Part shown: positions 46,516 to 57,844 of the stretch, in pieces
Numbering within the stretch: the stretch's first letter is position 1
How the letters are laid out: every line of letters starts with the position of its first letter
Source of the DNA: Panagrolaimus kolymaensis
Lineage: Eukaryota > Nematoda > Chromadorea > Rhabditida > Panagrolaimidae
Assembly: GCA_028622995.1 (NCBI GenBank)
Contig: JAJQJQ010000028.1
Coordinates: 1,302,001 to 1,366,000, forward strand
Direction of reading: 5' to 3'
Length of the DNA: 64,000 bases
Translations under genes and position numbers: made by a program
Notes under the pieces: model-generated
Databases searched by the model: none
Told to the model about the DNA's origin: nothing
The model's input: the letters and a program-made list of their open reading frames with translations, nothing else

Positions 46516-47660
46516 ATGGACCCTATACTTAATTCAACTTTAACATGGCCTCGAAATCAAGCCCCTCCAAAGCTTTCAAACAGTGAAATGCAAAATCTTG
46601 CAATGTTTAATATTACTTTAGTTAATCTTAAACAATATGTTAAAAATTTTAATGATCCAAAAGTAAGTAAACTTATTGAAGCTATGGAAGAATTTATTGC
46701 ATCCAATAATACTTTAAATGATTATGGTAGCGCATTAATTTTGGATGGGTTATCTCGAAAACCTCAATTTGATTCAATGATTTTATGTGAAAGTCCACCC
46801 CAAACTCGAACAAGAATTAATTCAATTATTAATAATAATCAAAAGCAAAGTATTGTTTTAAATTTACCTCCAATTATTCCAATTGAAGAAGAAACTCATG
46901 AACCGGTGAGAATTTATTTTATAACCTTGAAAAAATTTAAAAATATAAATAAAATAAATAAATATTTTAGTTATGGATTACTTGGATCCCACAAGTTGCA
47001 TTAACTTTAACTGCATTAATTTGGTTATTTGGTGGACCATTAATTTTTCAATGGCTTGATCCTAAAATTGCTGAAATTCCATATTATACTGTTTTAACAT
47101 TAAGTTTTCAAATATGTTTTTCCATTGGTTGGGGTAATCTTCCTCCTACCGTTCCTATTTCCCGCTTATTTACGTTGCCATATGCAGCTATAGGAGTTTC
47201 ATTAACCTTTTTAACTGTAGCAAATTATGCTAAACATATTATTCATAAGGAATTCACCGTGGATTGGATGTTTTTATCCAATGTTTTACGTCATAGAGTT
47301 ACAGTACCTGAAAAGCGACGTAAAATGCCTCTGTTTAAATCATTTAATTGTCTCATATATTATTTATTTATTGGAATTTTTTTATTTAATACTGTTTTTG
47401 CTGTTCAAGGTGTAATAAATTCATGGTATTTTGTTTGGATTAGTGCGGCTATGATTGGCTTTGGTGATATCATTCCTGAACCTAAAAGTTTATTTCAAGC
47501 TATTATTATGTGCATTTATTTTGGCATTGGTAATACTCTTATGCAAACATTTTTCATTTCCATGTGTTACCATTATCAACGGTTACATTTTGTTATTTTA
47601 AAATCCTATTTGTTTCGATTTCATTATTATATCAAAGGGCGTATATTTAAAAATAATTAG
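46516..47660 (+). CDS. TWK-type two-pore potassium channel (right member of pair)
   Basis: Two exons, 46516-46905 (390 nt, same length as in the partner) and 46971-47660, give 359 aa. The start motif STLTWPRNQAPP and the domain order match the partner gene at 43766-45561. P1 reads FSIGWGN and P2 reads MIGFGD, so this copy has Ser as well as Trp in the first filter and Met instead of Thr in the second. The intron is only 65 nt. Both genes most likely arose by inverted duplication and may co-assemble as heterodimers. Confidence 0.85.
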
Positions 47661-47999
47661 AATATCTTGAAGTTATGTTGTGCATTAGAAATTTATCGCT
47701 TGTTTTAAAAAAGTTTTTTTTATGAAAAATTATAATAAATCCATTTTGTTTTACAAACCTCAAAATAAATATATTAATAAAAACTATTGTACTTTAAACA
47801 ATGCCTAGCATTTTTATAGAATTTTTGGATTTTCATTTGTTGCATTCATAAACATAAAAGAATGGTGACTTGGGTTTTTTGTAATCCTTAAATTTTTGCT
47901 TTCGAAAAATAGCTGTGTTTTTTTTTCACTCAAATAATTTTGGGAAACATTTTTATCAATCATTTATAAATATTTAAAAAAAGGAAATGGAAAGCAATT

Positions 48000-50276
48000 T
48001 TATAAACGTGAAATTCTATGCAATGAATTAGGTTGAGAAATTTGTCGATGAAGATTTTCACTTTGATGTCGTCGAGCAAGTTGGGGTTGTCCAGCTAAAT
48101 TAGGGCTTGAAACCGTGTGGGTTTTCATTATTCCAATATAATCATCTGCGATATCGTGGTCGTCATTGTTTTCTTGAGTTACACCAGCTTCTTCTTTAAC
48201 AGCATTTCGAATTTCATTTATTTTTCGATCCAATAATTGACTAAACATTTTATACATTTCATCCAATTCAATATTGGCTTTATTTATATTTGTTGTTTTA
48301 GATGATTCAGTTGCAGTTGCTTGAGAATTTTCCAAATCAAATTCTTTTTTATTTTTTGAACTAATCGTGGTGGGAGTGGAAGGTGGCAATTTAGGAATTT
48401 GGCCTTGTCCCATAACATCCATAGCTTCTTGTAAAGTTATTTTAGCATAAGCTCGAACAATTTGTGAAGCATCAAACACTCGCTTTTCATAAGATTTCAT
48501 TAAAATTGGTTTTAAAATTTTTGCATTCAATCTTTCATACATTTGTCGAATGGAATGCATGCCTCTTTGACCAGCGATATCTTCTATTCCAGTCATGGTG
48601 TAATCAAAATAACGATTATACACATTTTCCACCAATGTCGCTTGTCGTTCATCCGCTTTTTCAACTTTTAACCAATGTAGCAATGGGCGAATAGTAATAC
48701 CTAAAAAAATAGGTTTCATAATCAAATTTTTAAGTTTTTTGAAAAGTTTTTAAACTGACCTTGAACAAATACAGTAAAAAATATTACTGTGATGGTAGTT
48801 GTAACAAACATAGGTTTAGCAATAATTCCCGAAGGCATTGATACAGCTAAACCAAAAGCTATTGCACCTCTCAATCCACCATAAGAAAGAACAAATTGAT
48901 CTACGAGAGTAAATTTCGTGGTACGAAATCGATTTAATATTGCACATTGAACTATGACGCCAATGGTTCGATAAATGAGGCATGAAAAAACTGTTATGCA
49001 TACAAATACAGTATCCCATAAATGTTCACTTGAAATGGTTGAAAGTCCAAGAAACATAAATATAATAGTTTCAGATGATTGAGACAATAATTTTGTAAAA
49101 TATTTGACTGATACATTCGCTTCTTGGCTTACATTACCTTTAACATATTCTTTCATAATAACTCCACAAGAAATTATGGCAAAAATTGCAGAAACACCAA
49201 CCATTTCTGCAGTTAAATATGCCAAATATGGAAAAGTAAAAATTAAAACCGGTGCTAAAATTTTTACACGATCTGTGTATTTTGTAGCAAAGCTAACAAT
49301 CACAGCAAAACATATTCCAATGAAAATTCCTCCCAAAGCTATAACAAAAAATGATAATCCTCCAGCTATATAATCACTAGTAATAAGATTTTCTGCTCCA
49401 ATGTAAGTAAATTTTTTGAACATATAATACAAAACAACTGCGGCTCCATCATTAAATAAAGCTTCACCAAAAACATTAATAAATAAAAATTCGTTTACAT
49501 TGATTTCTTCGAAAACTGAAAAATATAAATAGAAAATTTTGATTGTATTATATTTTTTTGCTTAAATCATAAAAGGTATTTTAATTTGAGGGTCTAAAAA
49601 AAGTTTTTTACTAACCTGCAATAACAGCCACAGGATCGACCGCCGAAATTAAGGATGCAAATAACAAAATTTCAAAAAGATTAAATTCAACAGAAAAAAA
49701 TCCATAACTTCCAAATAAATATAAAGTAATTGCAATAGAAATTGTATTAAAAATGGTTCCAATAAACGCGAAAACCATAACGGAATCTAAATTATCAAAT
49801 AATTGTCGATTTGGCATAAAATAACCTGCGTCAAAAATAATTGGAGGAAGAAGATAAAGAAAAAATGAAGTTGAATCAAGCCGAAATAAAGCTCGATTAA
49901 CATTAAATTGAACTAAAACATAACCAACAAATAATCCCACTACAATAAGACAGGCGCTATCAGGTAAAGCATCACCAAATCTTTTATTTACATGAAACAC
50001 TAAAATTAAAGTCAAAGAAATTATTTATTTTTAAAAAAAATCATTCTTTTTTAAGAAAAACTTACATATTTTTGCTATAGCCGAAACTAAAATCCATAAT
50101 GTTACTGTATATGCCGCTTGAACATGATGCCATTCAATAGAAAGAATTTCAAAATGTTTTTCTAATACTACAAGTTTTTTTGGTTGGGGATTTATTTGAG
50201 TTTCATTTATTTCAGCTTTTAAAAAATTAAATAAAAACAATAATAAAATAAAAAACAAAGTAAAATTAAAAGCCAT
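48000..50276 (-). CDS. Na+/H+ exchanger (SLC9/NHE type)
   Basis: Four exons, 50276-50066, 49999-49616, 49515-48760 and 48700-48000, give 683 aa. A signal-like first helix and a short luminal loop precede about 12 membrane helices. Visible hallmarks are LPPIIFDAGYFMP, SAVDPVAVIAVFEEINVNE, INVFGEALFNDGAAVVLY (the transport ND pair) and YGGLRGAIAFGLA (conserved Arg). The cytosolic tail of about 240 residues includes DIAGQRG and a Ser/Arg-rich end; it is shorter than in vertebrate NHE1. It exchanges Na+ for H+ at epithelial or plasma membranes. In C. elegans the closest named group is nhx-2/nhx-3-like; the exact orthologue is uncertain. Confidence 0.92.
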
Positions 50277-51318
50277 AAATTAAAATAGAAAATGTAACTT
50301 TTAAAAAACCACAAAATTGTATGAACAAATAAAAAAGAAGAAGGTTAGGTATTATTGATAAATGAAAATAAAAATCTTGATCGTTCTAATTAATGATATT
50401 TTCTTTTTTTCTCTTCTTTTGGGCAAAGATTGAATGATTTTTATTTACGATAAAGTGACGGTGATGGTTTTCTTTTTATTGATTGTTTTGGTTAAGTTGG
50501 TTCATTTAATTTTTTTTTTGTGAAAGAAAAATAAGGAAAGACAAGAAATTATCTTCATTAAGGGAATGGATTTTTTGTCAAAACAATTTTATGATTTAAA
50601 AAAAAGGCCATCACAACCAATATATTTTGATTAAGGCGTAATATAGAATGGTGAATTATAACAAGGCTCAAAAGGGCTGGATTTACTTGGCCTTGGTGGT
50701 TCATAACAAAACAATTGAAAATACAAGCATGGCATTTTTTTTATTTCGATAACCAAGATATTTTGAAGCAAAGCAGAGTAATTTGAGGATGGAAGAGTTT
50801 TTTGAGCAAAAATAGCAATTTCAAAGGCTTTTTTCTTTGGAAATATGTTGATAAGAAAAAAATGTATAGGAAACTGATTTTTTTTCCTTTAAATATATTG
50901 CATTGCTAAATTTTCTTCTTATTTCAAAATGCTTTAAAATACAAATTTTGAATTTTCAATTTGGTTTTTTTTCATTTACTTAGGATAGTCTCAACAAGTT
51001 TCTTCTTTCGCAACGATATACATACGTTCTTTCCAAATTTTGCTTGTCTTTTACTAATTAAATTTAAAAACTAATTAAATTTAAAACAATTATTCCAATT
51101 TTTTACCCTTTTTTGTTTGGATATATTTTATTTTTGATTTTTGCATTTTATTATTGCATATTTAGCTTCTTGCATTTCGTTTCAATTTAGAGAATAAAAA
51201 GTTAAAATGAGTCAATATATTTTTTGTTAAATATGGAAATTCTTTATAAATTGTGCAGATATTTCGTTGTTGGTACGCCCTATAAAAAAAGAAAATTTAA
51301 AAAATTGTGTTTTACCAC
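50277..51318. other. Intergenic upstream of the exchanger
   Basis: Upstream region of the minus-strand exchanger. It contains a small direct repeat, ACTAATTAAATTTAAAA (twice near 51053-51085). No gene was seen. Confidence 0.4.
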
Positions 51319-51326
51319 TTTCTATC

Positions 51327-51529
51327 CAGAGTCCGGCGAGACCAAGAGTCTTGGTCTCGAAATATCGGAATATTGGTCATTTTTACCAAGACCAAGACTC
51401 TTGGTCTTGGTCTTGGTAAAAAATTTGAGGTATCGAAAATCTTGGTCTTAGTCTCGATAAAAAAAATGGGATATCGAGAGTCTTGGTCTTGGTCTTGGTT
51501 GAAAAAAAATTTGGTCTCGCCGGACTCTG
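51327..51529. mobile_element. hAT-like MITE
   Basis: 203 bp, starting CAGAGTCCGGCGAGACCAAG and ending in its complement CTTGGTC...CCGGACTCTG, with terminal inverted repeats of at least 17 bp. It is flanked by an 8-bp direct repeat, TTTCTATC (51319-51326 and 51530-51537). The interior is made of repeated CTTGGTCTTGGT words and their complements, so the whole forms a fold-back. CAGAG/CTCTG ends and an 8-bp duplication are hAT features. Non-coding. Confidence 0.85.
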
Positions 51530-51631
51530 TTTCTATCCCTTTCTTCATAGATAACTCAACTAGTTTTTTTGGTGCCTTTTTTGTTGTTATTTTTTAGTAA
51601 AAATTAAAACGTGTTTAAGAGCAATGAGGGT

Positions 51632-52090
51632 TTTCCAAATTCGTTTTCAACTTAATGTGAAAAATGAAATATTAAAAAAGAAGAGCAAAGAACAAAATTT
51701 TTGCATTGAGTCTTTCGATGTTTTTTCTTTGTCGTTTTTTTCTTCCGTGTTTTTTGGTGTCTTATGTATTGACAATGCGTTTTTTGGGGGAACCCCCTAT
51801 TAAATGAAAAAAAACGAAAACACTTTTTTAAACTAAGTGGCTTTTCTCCTCCATTCTTTTTTCGCATGTCTTGATGAATGGGTGATGGTCGTTTTCAACA
51901 AAAAAATGAACAAAGTAAACTCACAAAAAAATTTTGCGTTGAAGTTTTCTCGCTGTTTTTTTTTGTTGTTGTTTGTCTGTCTCTTTTTTCTTCTGCCATG
52001 TTTTTCTTCAAGTCTGGGCGGTTTTTTTTCTCTCTGGGAAACTCCTATAAAAAGAAAAAAACGTAAACAACTTTTGAAGAACTGAGACGT
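51632..52090. repeat. Diverged tandem duplication in the KGG-gene promoter
   Basis: Two neighbouring modules of about 200 bp (51632-51840 and 51890-52090) share order and wording: CGTTTTCAAC, an AAAATTTTTGC(A/G)TTGA word, long T/C-rich blocks, and a GGGGAAC-CCCCTATTAAATG / GGGAAACTCCTATAAAAAG segment followed by an A-rich run ending AAAACGTAAAC/AAAACGAAAAC. The second copy has the better TATA box. Similarity is imperfect and partly low-complexity. Confidence 0.5.
52046..52052 (+). promoter_or_regulatory. TATA box upstream of the KGG gene
   Basis: TATAAAA, in the context CTCCTATAAAAAG, about 206 nt before the ATG at 52258. A GTTTAATC...TTTTTTCAG stretch in between could be a 5' UTR intron or a spliced-leader site. 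Confidence 0.45.
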
Positions 52091-52257
52091 ATTCCACATT
52101 TCTTTAAAATATGTTTTGGAATTTTGTTCTAAAAATATTTTTAGTTTAATCGTTTTTTTGTCTTCTTTTTTTTGCTTGCAAATTTTCACTCATAATCATT
52201 AAAGATTTTTTTCAGTTAAACTAAATTTTTCTAAAATTTCGACTTTCATTTTCAAAC

Positions 52258-52608
52258 ATGCCCGGAAATCAAGGTTTTGCATCCATGGAAACTGATCGAG
52301 TTAAACAAATTTCTGCTCTTGGTGGTTTAGGCGTTAAAGAAGGTGAATTGCCTGTTTTTGGACATGAAGCTGGCGATGCACGAAAAGAGCAAATTGCTTC
52401 TGATGCATATTCAAAGCTTGGAAAAATGGGAGGTGGTGAATCTCAAAAGGATGAATCAAAGGATTCTAAAGAAGAGCATGGAAATCAAGGCTTTGCTTCA
52501 ATGGATCCTCAACGAGTTCATGATATCGCTGTTAAAGGTGGTGAAGCTCGAAAACAACAACTTATTAGCGAAGGATATGCTGAAATGGGACGTAAAGCTC
52601 ATGAATAA
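52258..52608 (+). CDS. KGG-repeat stress protein (con-10/GsiB-like)
   Basis: A single intronless frame of 116 aa, hydrophilic, with no signal peptide or cysteine. Two repeats carry the bacterial/fungal stress motif GFASMDPxxxxxIAxKGG: GNQGFASMETDRVKQISALG and GNQGFASMDPQRVHDIAVKG, the latter followed by GEARK. Each is followed by a shorter GDARKEQ/ARKQQ-type unit ending near a GY/AY-S/A-E-x-G-x-K turn. A Lys/Glu/Ser-rich linker joins the two halves. The family (Pfam KGG, 'stress-induced acidophilic repeat') includes Bacillus GsiB, E. coli YciG and fungal Con-10; it is disordered and linked to desiccation, starvation and sporulation. I know of no C. elegans homologue, which suggests lateral transfer. 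Codon use looks like the host's. Confidence 0.85.
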   Translation: MPGNQGFASMETDRVKQISALGGLGVKEGELPVFGHEAGDARKEQIASDAYSKLGKMGGGESQKDESKDSKEEHGNQGFASMDPQRVHDIAVKGGEARKQQLISEGYAEMGRKAHE

Positions 52609-53346
52609 ATGCATAATGGTTTTATAATAATAAAAAACAACTTAATTTCCATTGTAAATATGCTTTTTTACCTCAGTTAGTTAATCTTACTCTTTTTTTA
52701 CAATACTTATTTGTTGATTTATTATTAGAAATCAAAACTTTTCTTGATTATGTTAATCAGATAAAATAAATTTATTTTAAATTAAATTTTTTTTTGTTCA
52801 ATGTGAATTAAAATAGTTTTTGAACAATTTTAACATTTAAAATATGATCTCTTTTGCCCGAAAATTTTTTATATTGCATGAAACAAAACTGCATTGAAAT
52901 CCAATTTTTTTCTGATTTTTTCTACATAACTTCAAGCTTTTTATCTTAAAGAATTTTCATATCCAGATTTTTGTCTATGAATAATTGCATGAAATTTGTT
53001 AGTTTCGATTTTATTGGATTTTGCTATTTGTTTGTTTTAGTTTTAAAAAATTATTTTTCAACATTTAGAAATGAAATTTAAGTCGCGTTTTTAATTTTGT
53101 TTTTACTTTAAAGAATAGAACAAACTATGGCATAAAGTAGGAATTTTAGAACTGTCATTGTAGAGGTGCATCAAAGTGAAAATGGCTACATTGCATAAAT
53201 TGGATTAAAACTTAAAAACTTGGTAACTGGTTTCATTTATAATTAGGAAAGAAAAATGATGTGATGATTCTAAAGTAATCAAACAAAACTAAAAAAAATA
53301 ACGATGTTTTTAACTGCAAACTACAAACGTAGCCAAATATTAATTC
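52609..53346. other. Intergenic, no gene seen
   Basis: 3' flank of the KGG gene, with AATAATAAAAA 16 nt after the stop, then AT-rich spacer to the LTR element. Confidence 0.45.
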
Positions 53347-54455
53347 TGTAACCTGGGGTAACTTGTCCCCTGTTGTTCTACTCATGGGTCGTTCAGTAGC
53401 CTTTATTAATCCTTACATACATAATATATACAACATATATAAATGAGAGCGCGACAGCCTTGCGGCTGTCGCCCAACTCTTCTCATGACAATGACTGCTG
53501 TTGCTGGGATAAACCAGTCCTTTTATACCCGACGGATATGTCCGCGGGCTACATACCACACCAATAAGTTGTCGACGTCCCTGTCGATCATTTCATTTCA
53601 TTTCCAAATTAGGTTCGCGGCGCTTCATAACCGGACCAAAAACATGTGGTTGGGGATTCAATTGAATTCATTTCATTGACAGCGGTTTGTGACGAATCCA
53701 GTTTTGACTGCATTCAAAACTTTCATAATAATTCATGAGCAAAAGATAAATGAGTCGGTGATGGTTAGTCATGTCTGACGACTTGGCTTTGAGGCCCTTC
53801 GACTAACTGATTGTGGACAATCCAACATAATCAAGGATCATATTCATCAGCATCGCATTCTTGACAAGGCAAATGATGGGTTGGGCTCGGTTGTCACTAG
53901 CCAGGCAGCCTCTCCACCTTTGAAATTGGACGTCCTCGTTCCAATGTTGATCATAATAAATTTTGTTTGAAATAATGCAAGGATAATAATTAGAATCATA
54001 CCCAATGGTCAAGTATGATTTGCGTTGTTCTGCAACTAATGAACGGAGTCAAAGTTCTGAGCATGGATGGAATAATGTTGATACATCAGCTGCAATGGTG
54101 TAGCAATAAGTTGTACTTCTTCCATTCAGATGACAGCATATTGTTTCCCAGGCAACATGAGAATAAAAATAATACAAAAAAATGCAAGGATCAATACGAT
54201 GGTAAAAACTAACGAACGAGTAGCATGAGACGGGTGTGGACCTCCAACTGTAACCTGATGTAACTTGTCCCCTGTTGTTCTACTCATGGGTCGTTCAGTA
54301 GCCTTTATTAATCCTTACATACATAATATATACAACATATATAAATGAGAGCGCGACAGCCTTGCGGCTGTCGCCCAACTCTTCTCATGACAATGACTGC
54401 TGTTGCTGGGATAAACCAGTCCTTTTATACCCGACGGATATGTCCGCGGGCTACA
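53347..54455. mobile_element. Short LTR retroelement (TRIM-like)
   Basis: Two 207-bp direct repeats (53347-53553 and 54249-54455) run from TGTAACCTG to GGGCTACA. They differ at only two adjacent positions that I can see (GG versus AT near the start). They enclose 695 bp without retroviral-type coding frames. ATTC flanks both ends (53343-53346 and 54456-54459), a likely 4-bp target duplication. Each repeat has a TATATAAATG box followed by a perfect hairpin, GCGACAGCC-TTGC-GGCTGTCGC. Small size, no gag-pol and near-identical LTRs mark a recent non-autonomous element. A tRNA primer site was not confirmed. Confidence 0.8.
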
Positions 54456-54634
54456 ATTCTTTACAAAGGAGTTAATTAAACAACATTAATTGGGCAAATA
54501 TTTATTTTTTGTTTACTATTTTTTTATTAAATTATTAACCGACTTTTAATCATTAAAAATCAAGAAAAACATGTATAAAATGGAAAAAATATTCCAAAAA
54601 CTTAAGAAATTTATATATTTTTTTTGTTTCTGTG

Positions 54635-54935
54635 ATGACTTCATTTAATTTTATATTTTATCTTGCTTTAACAGCATCCCTTCTCATTACTTTATCCATG
54701 GCAGGTTTATTTTCTCATTCCCATTCCCATTCACACGAGTGAGTACACTTTTTTATTTACATCAAAATTATAATTACAATAAATACTTTTGTGCTGTAGA
54801 CACGGACATCATAATCATGGTTATGGTCAAAGATATGGTGGATATGGTGGTCGAGGATATGGTTACCGCGGCTATGGTAGTCGTGGTTATAATCATTATG
54901 GCGTTAGTTCATGGCCATTCTTTGGAAAAAAATAA
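54635..54935 (+). CDS. Secreted Gly/Tyr/His-rich peptide
   Basis: Two exons, 54635-54738 and 54800-54935, in phase, give 79 aa. The signal peptide is MTSFNFIFYLALTASLLITLSMA. The mature part opens with alternating His (HSHSHSHEHGHHNHG), continues with GYGxRYGGYGGRGYGYRGYG units and ends SSWPFFGKK. This resembles nematode glycine-tyrosine-rich peptides (nlp/cnc/grsp groups) made in epidermis on infection or wounding, with an added metal-binding-like histidine stretch. Antimicrobial or cuticle roles are inferred. Confidence 0.75.
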
Positions 54936-54939
54936 AATT

Positions 54940-55712
54940 TATCTCGTGTCATTTTGACTTTAAGAAATATATCTCTTAAATTTTGTAACATTTTTTTTGT
55001 AAAAATATATAACTTTTTTTATCACGATCGTGTTATAGCTTTTAAACTTTATCAATAAATTTTTAATAATACTAATTAATACAAAAAAAAGATAAAAATA
55101 TTTTTTAATAATCGAACTTTTTCCACATAATAATAACTTTTATAACTTTTTTTCTTATTTATTAACCTATTTTTATTAAAACTAAACAATGATTTTAAAG
55201 AACAGAGAACACAAAATCTGTGTTGATTTGGAACTTGGATTACCGAATAAAAAATTCATCGAAATTTTTCTAAGCGCTTTTTTTATTATATAAAATTGAT
55301 TCAAAGAGCATAACTACTGTATTTTTTGATCCAAAAATGTGAAAATAAATATCTTATATCTATGAAAAATATGTACTCAATCTAAATCGAAAAAGCTTTT
55401 GTTTTGTTCTTAGTTTCTTTATCATTCTTTTTCCTTCCATCGTGTTTTAAGTCTGATGGACATGCTTCCTTTTCTCTAATCAATGAGTTAATTTTCTTTA
55501 CGTGAACTTTAATGAATAAGACAAAAAAGTGTTTATCTTTATTTTAAGTTAAAAATAACAATAAACAACAGGCGCGCTAGCTCTCTCTCTCTTTCTCAAT
55601 CCAATGGACATAAAATCAATTTTTGCCAAATTATTTATTTTTTAATGGCTTTGTATAAATTGATTTTGCAATGATATGCTAAAAATTAAATCCAAAATCA
55701 AGCGGCGAACTC
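54940..55712. other. Intergenic region
   Basis: AT-rich. A (CT)n tract, GCTCTCTCTCTCTTTCTC near 55581, lies about 130 nt upstream of the transporter start and resembles a GAGA-type promoter tract. No gene was seen. Confidence 0.4.
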
Positions 55713-57844
55713 ATGTCGTCATCGAAATATAACGGAGAAAAATTATGTTCAATTTATTCAACTCGTTTAAAAATTGCATTTCTACTTATGCTTGGAATTT
55801 TTTTTGTTACTTTAATGAGAATATGCTTCTCTATGGTAGTTGTATGCATTATAACTGAAACATCAAAACTTAATTATACATATTCAACAAAAATATTAAT
55901 TTCTGAATTATCTCTTCGTGGAAAGCGAAAAAGTCTTGATTGGAGTGAAAATGATATAATTTTATTACTTTCTGCAACATATTGGGGTGGGTTATTTACA
56001 GCGATTTGGAGTGGATATTTATCGGATCGATTTTCTCCTAAATGGATTATTATATTTGGTGTGATTATTTGTGTAATTGTCACTGCATTAACACCTATTT
56101 TAGCTGAAGCAAATTTTTTTGAATTTTTAATTGCTCGAATTATAATGGGTTTAGGTGAAGTAAGTTTATTTATTAAAAAGTTTAAGTTAATTATGCCAAT
56201 TATTTATTAAAATTCATTGATATTTTAAATTCCCCGAAAAAGTAAAAAATGGAGTTTTCTTACGGGTTTTTTTTTCATAATTATAACTTTTATTTTAACG
56301 TACTCGTTTATTTTCTAGGCTTTTATCGATCCTGCGGAAGTATCATTTAGAAGTCGATGGTTTGGCCCCACTGAAATGACAAGAATGGATTCCTTTGCAA
56401 TGACGGGAAAAGCTTTGGCTGGTGCCATTGGGTTTCCTGTTTCATCTCAATTATGCCAAATGCAAGATGTGGACGGGTGGAAAATTGTTTTTTATGTTTT
56501 TGGTAAAACTTTACTGTTATTCACTTTTGTTTTAAAGTGAAAAATTTTAGCGAGTTTTGGCGGTTTATGGATTTTGATATGGGCATTTTATTCATCGAGT
56601 AAACCAATAAATCATAAATTTATTAGCAAGAAAGAAGAGAAATGCATTGAAAATAAATTAAAACATCTTAATATCGATCATAATCCTAAAGCTTTAAAGG
56701 TAAATTGTCAAATCACGCAAAACAATAGTCGGGTTCGGATTTTACGTTCTTGAAATTCTATAGAAATTCAAAATCAGCAAAATTCGACAATAACCTTTTT
56801 TTACCAAACTAATTTTATTGGTAAAAACGTATTTCCCCGATTTTGATGCCCCTTAAAAAAAACTTCCAGGCTAAAGCTTAAGTTGTAATTTAATTAAACT
56901 ATGACCAACGTTTTGGAATAAATTAAATTTTTCTATGCTATAATAATAAAGTAATCATTTTTTCAGCTTTACAAAGGTTGCGTTCCATGGAAATCTATAT
57001 TCACTTCATTACCAATTTATATAAATCTTATATGCCAATTTACTTTCAATTTTTCTGAAGCACTTTTATCTGCATTTTTACCAACATATTTGGCTCAAGT
57101 TTTAGAGCTAAATCTTAATGATAATGGATGGATTTCAATGACATCTTTTTTTATTCAACTTATATTTCAATTTATTTTTGGAGCATGCAATGATTATAAT
57201 TCTGAAAAGCAATGGATTTCTGCCACAACATGTTGTAAAATTTTTCAAGTTTTTAGTAAGGCTTATTTCTCAAATGTTTAATAATTTCTTATAACTTTTT
57301 TTTTTTTAGACAATTTTTTATGTGCTTTATCATATTTGGGTTTAGCATTTATGGTTAACAAAGATAGAGTGGTACTAGTAGCTGGATGTCTTATTTTAAA
57401 TGGTCAGCTTTTTATTTCAATTTTTTTTATTGCTTTTTTAAATTTAAATAAGCAAAAATCAATTTCTCTTTTAAGGATTGGGAGCCGCAGCAAGCATCTG
57501 CGGATTTATGAGTTCTCAATCAAATTTAGCTCCACAATATGCTGGAATTTTATCATCATTTTTACGCATAACCGCTGCATTAGGCGCTGTTTCAGCTATA
57601 AATGTTGTTGGTTGGATAAATAGAAAAGTAAAATATTAAGAAACTCAGTTTTTTATTTTAGTAATTTTTTTAGGGAACATATGAGCAATGGAGAATAATT
57701 TGGTGTATAGCTGCAACGCTCAATATTTTAACAGCTATATTGTTTTTATTTGCTGGGACAGGGGAAGCCCAAGAATGGGGAAAGGACAAAAAAAACTCAC
57801 AAAATAAAGAAACTCAAAAGGATGAAACTACAACAATGCTGTAG
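55713..57844 (+). CDS. SLC17-family anion/phosphate transporter (MFS)
   Basis: Seven in-phase exons, 55713-56159, 56319-56502, 56551-56699, 56967-57255, 57310-57402, 57476-57627 and 57674-57844, give 494 aa. About 12 membrane helices fit the major facilitator fold. Loop 1 carries an NYT glycosylation site. Visible family features are SATYWGG, the GYLSDRFSPK form of MFS motif A, ARIIMGLGEAFIDPA around TM4, and QYAGILSSFLR and GTYEQWRIIW late in the protein, as in sialin/vesicular glutamate/phosphate transporters. The hydrophilic tail ends ETTTML. The substrate cannot be told. The longest intron (56700-56966) shows no extra content. Confidence 0.85.

Noticed and set aside
49104..49373. Plus-strand open frame of 89 codons within the exchanger
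   Set aside because: Antisense shadow of the Na+/H+ exchanger membrane-helix exon.
51224..51597. Overlapping open frames on both strands over the 51.3-kb element
   Set aside because: They arise from the repeated GGTCTT words of a fold-back MITE, not from coding selection.
53443..54212. Short open frames inside the LTR element
   Set aside because: None shows gag, protease, reverse transcriptase or integrase motifs; treated as non-coding interior.
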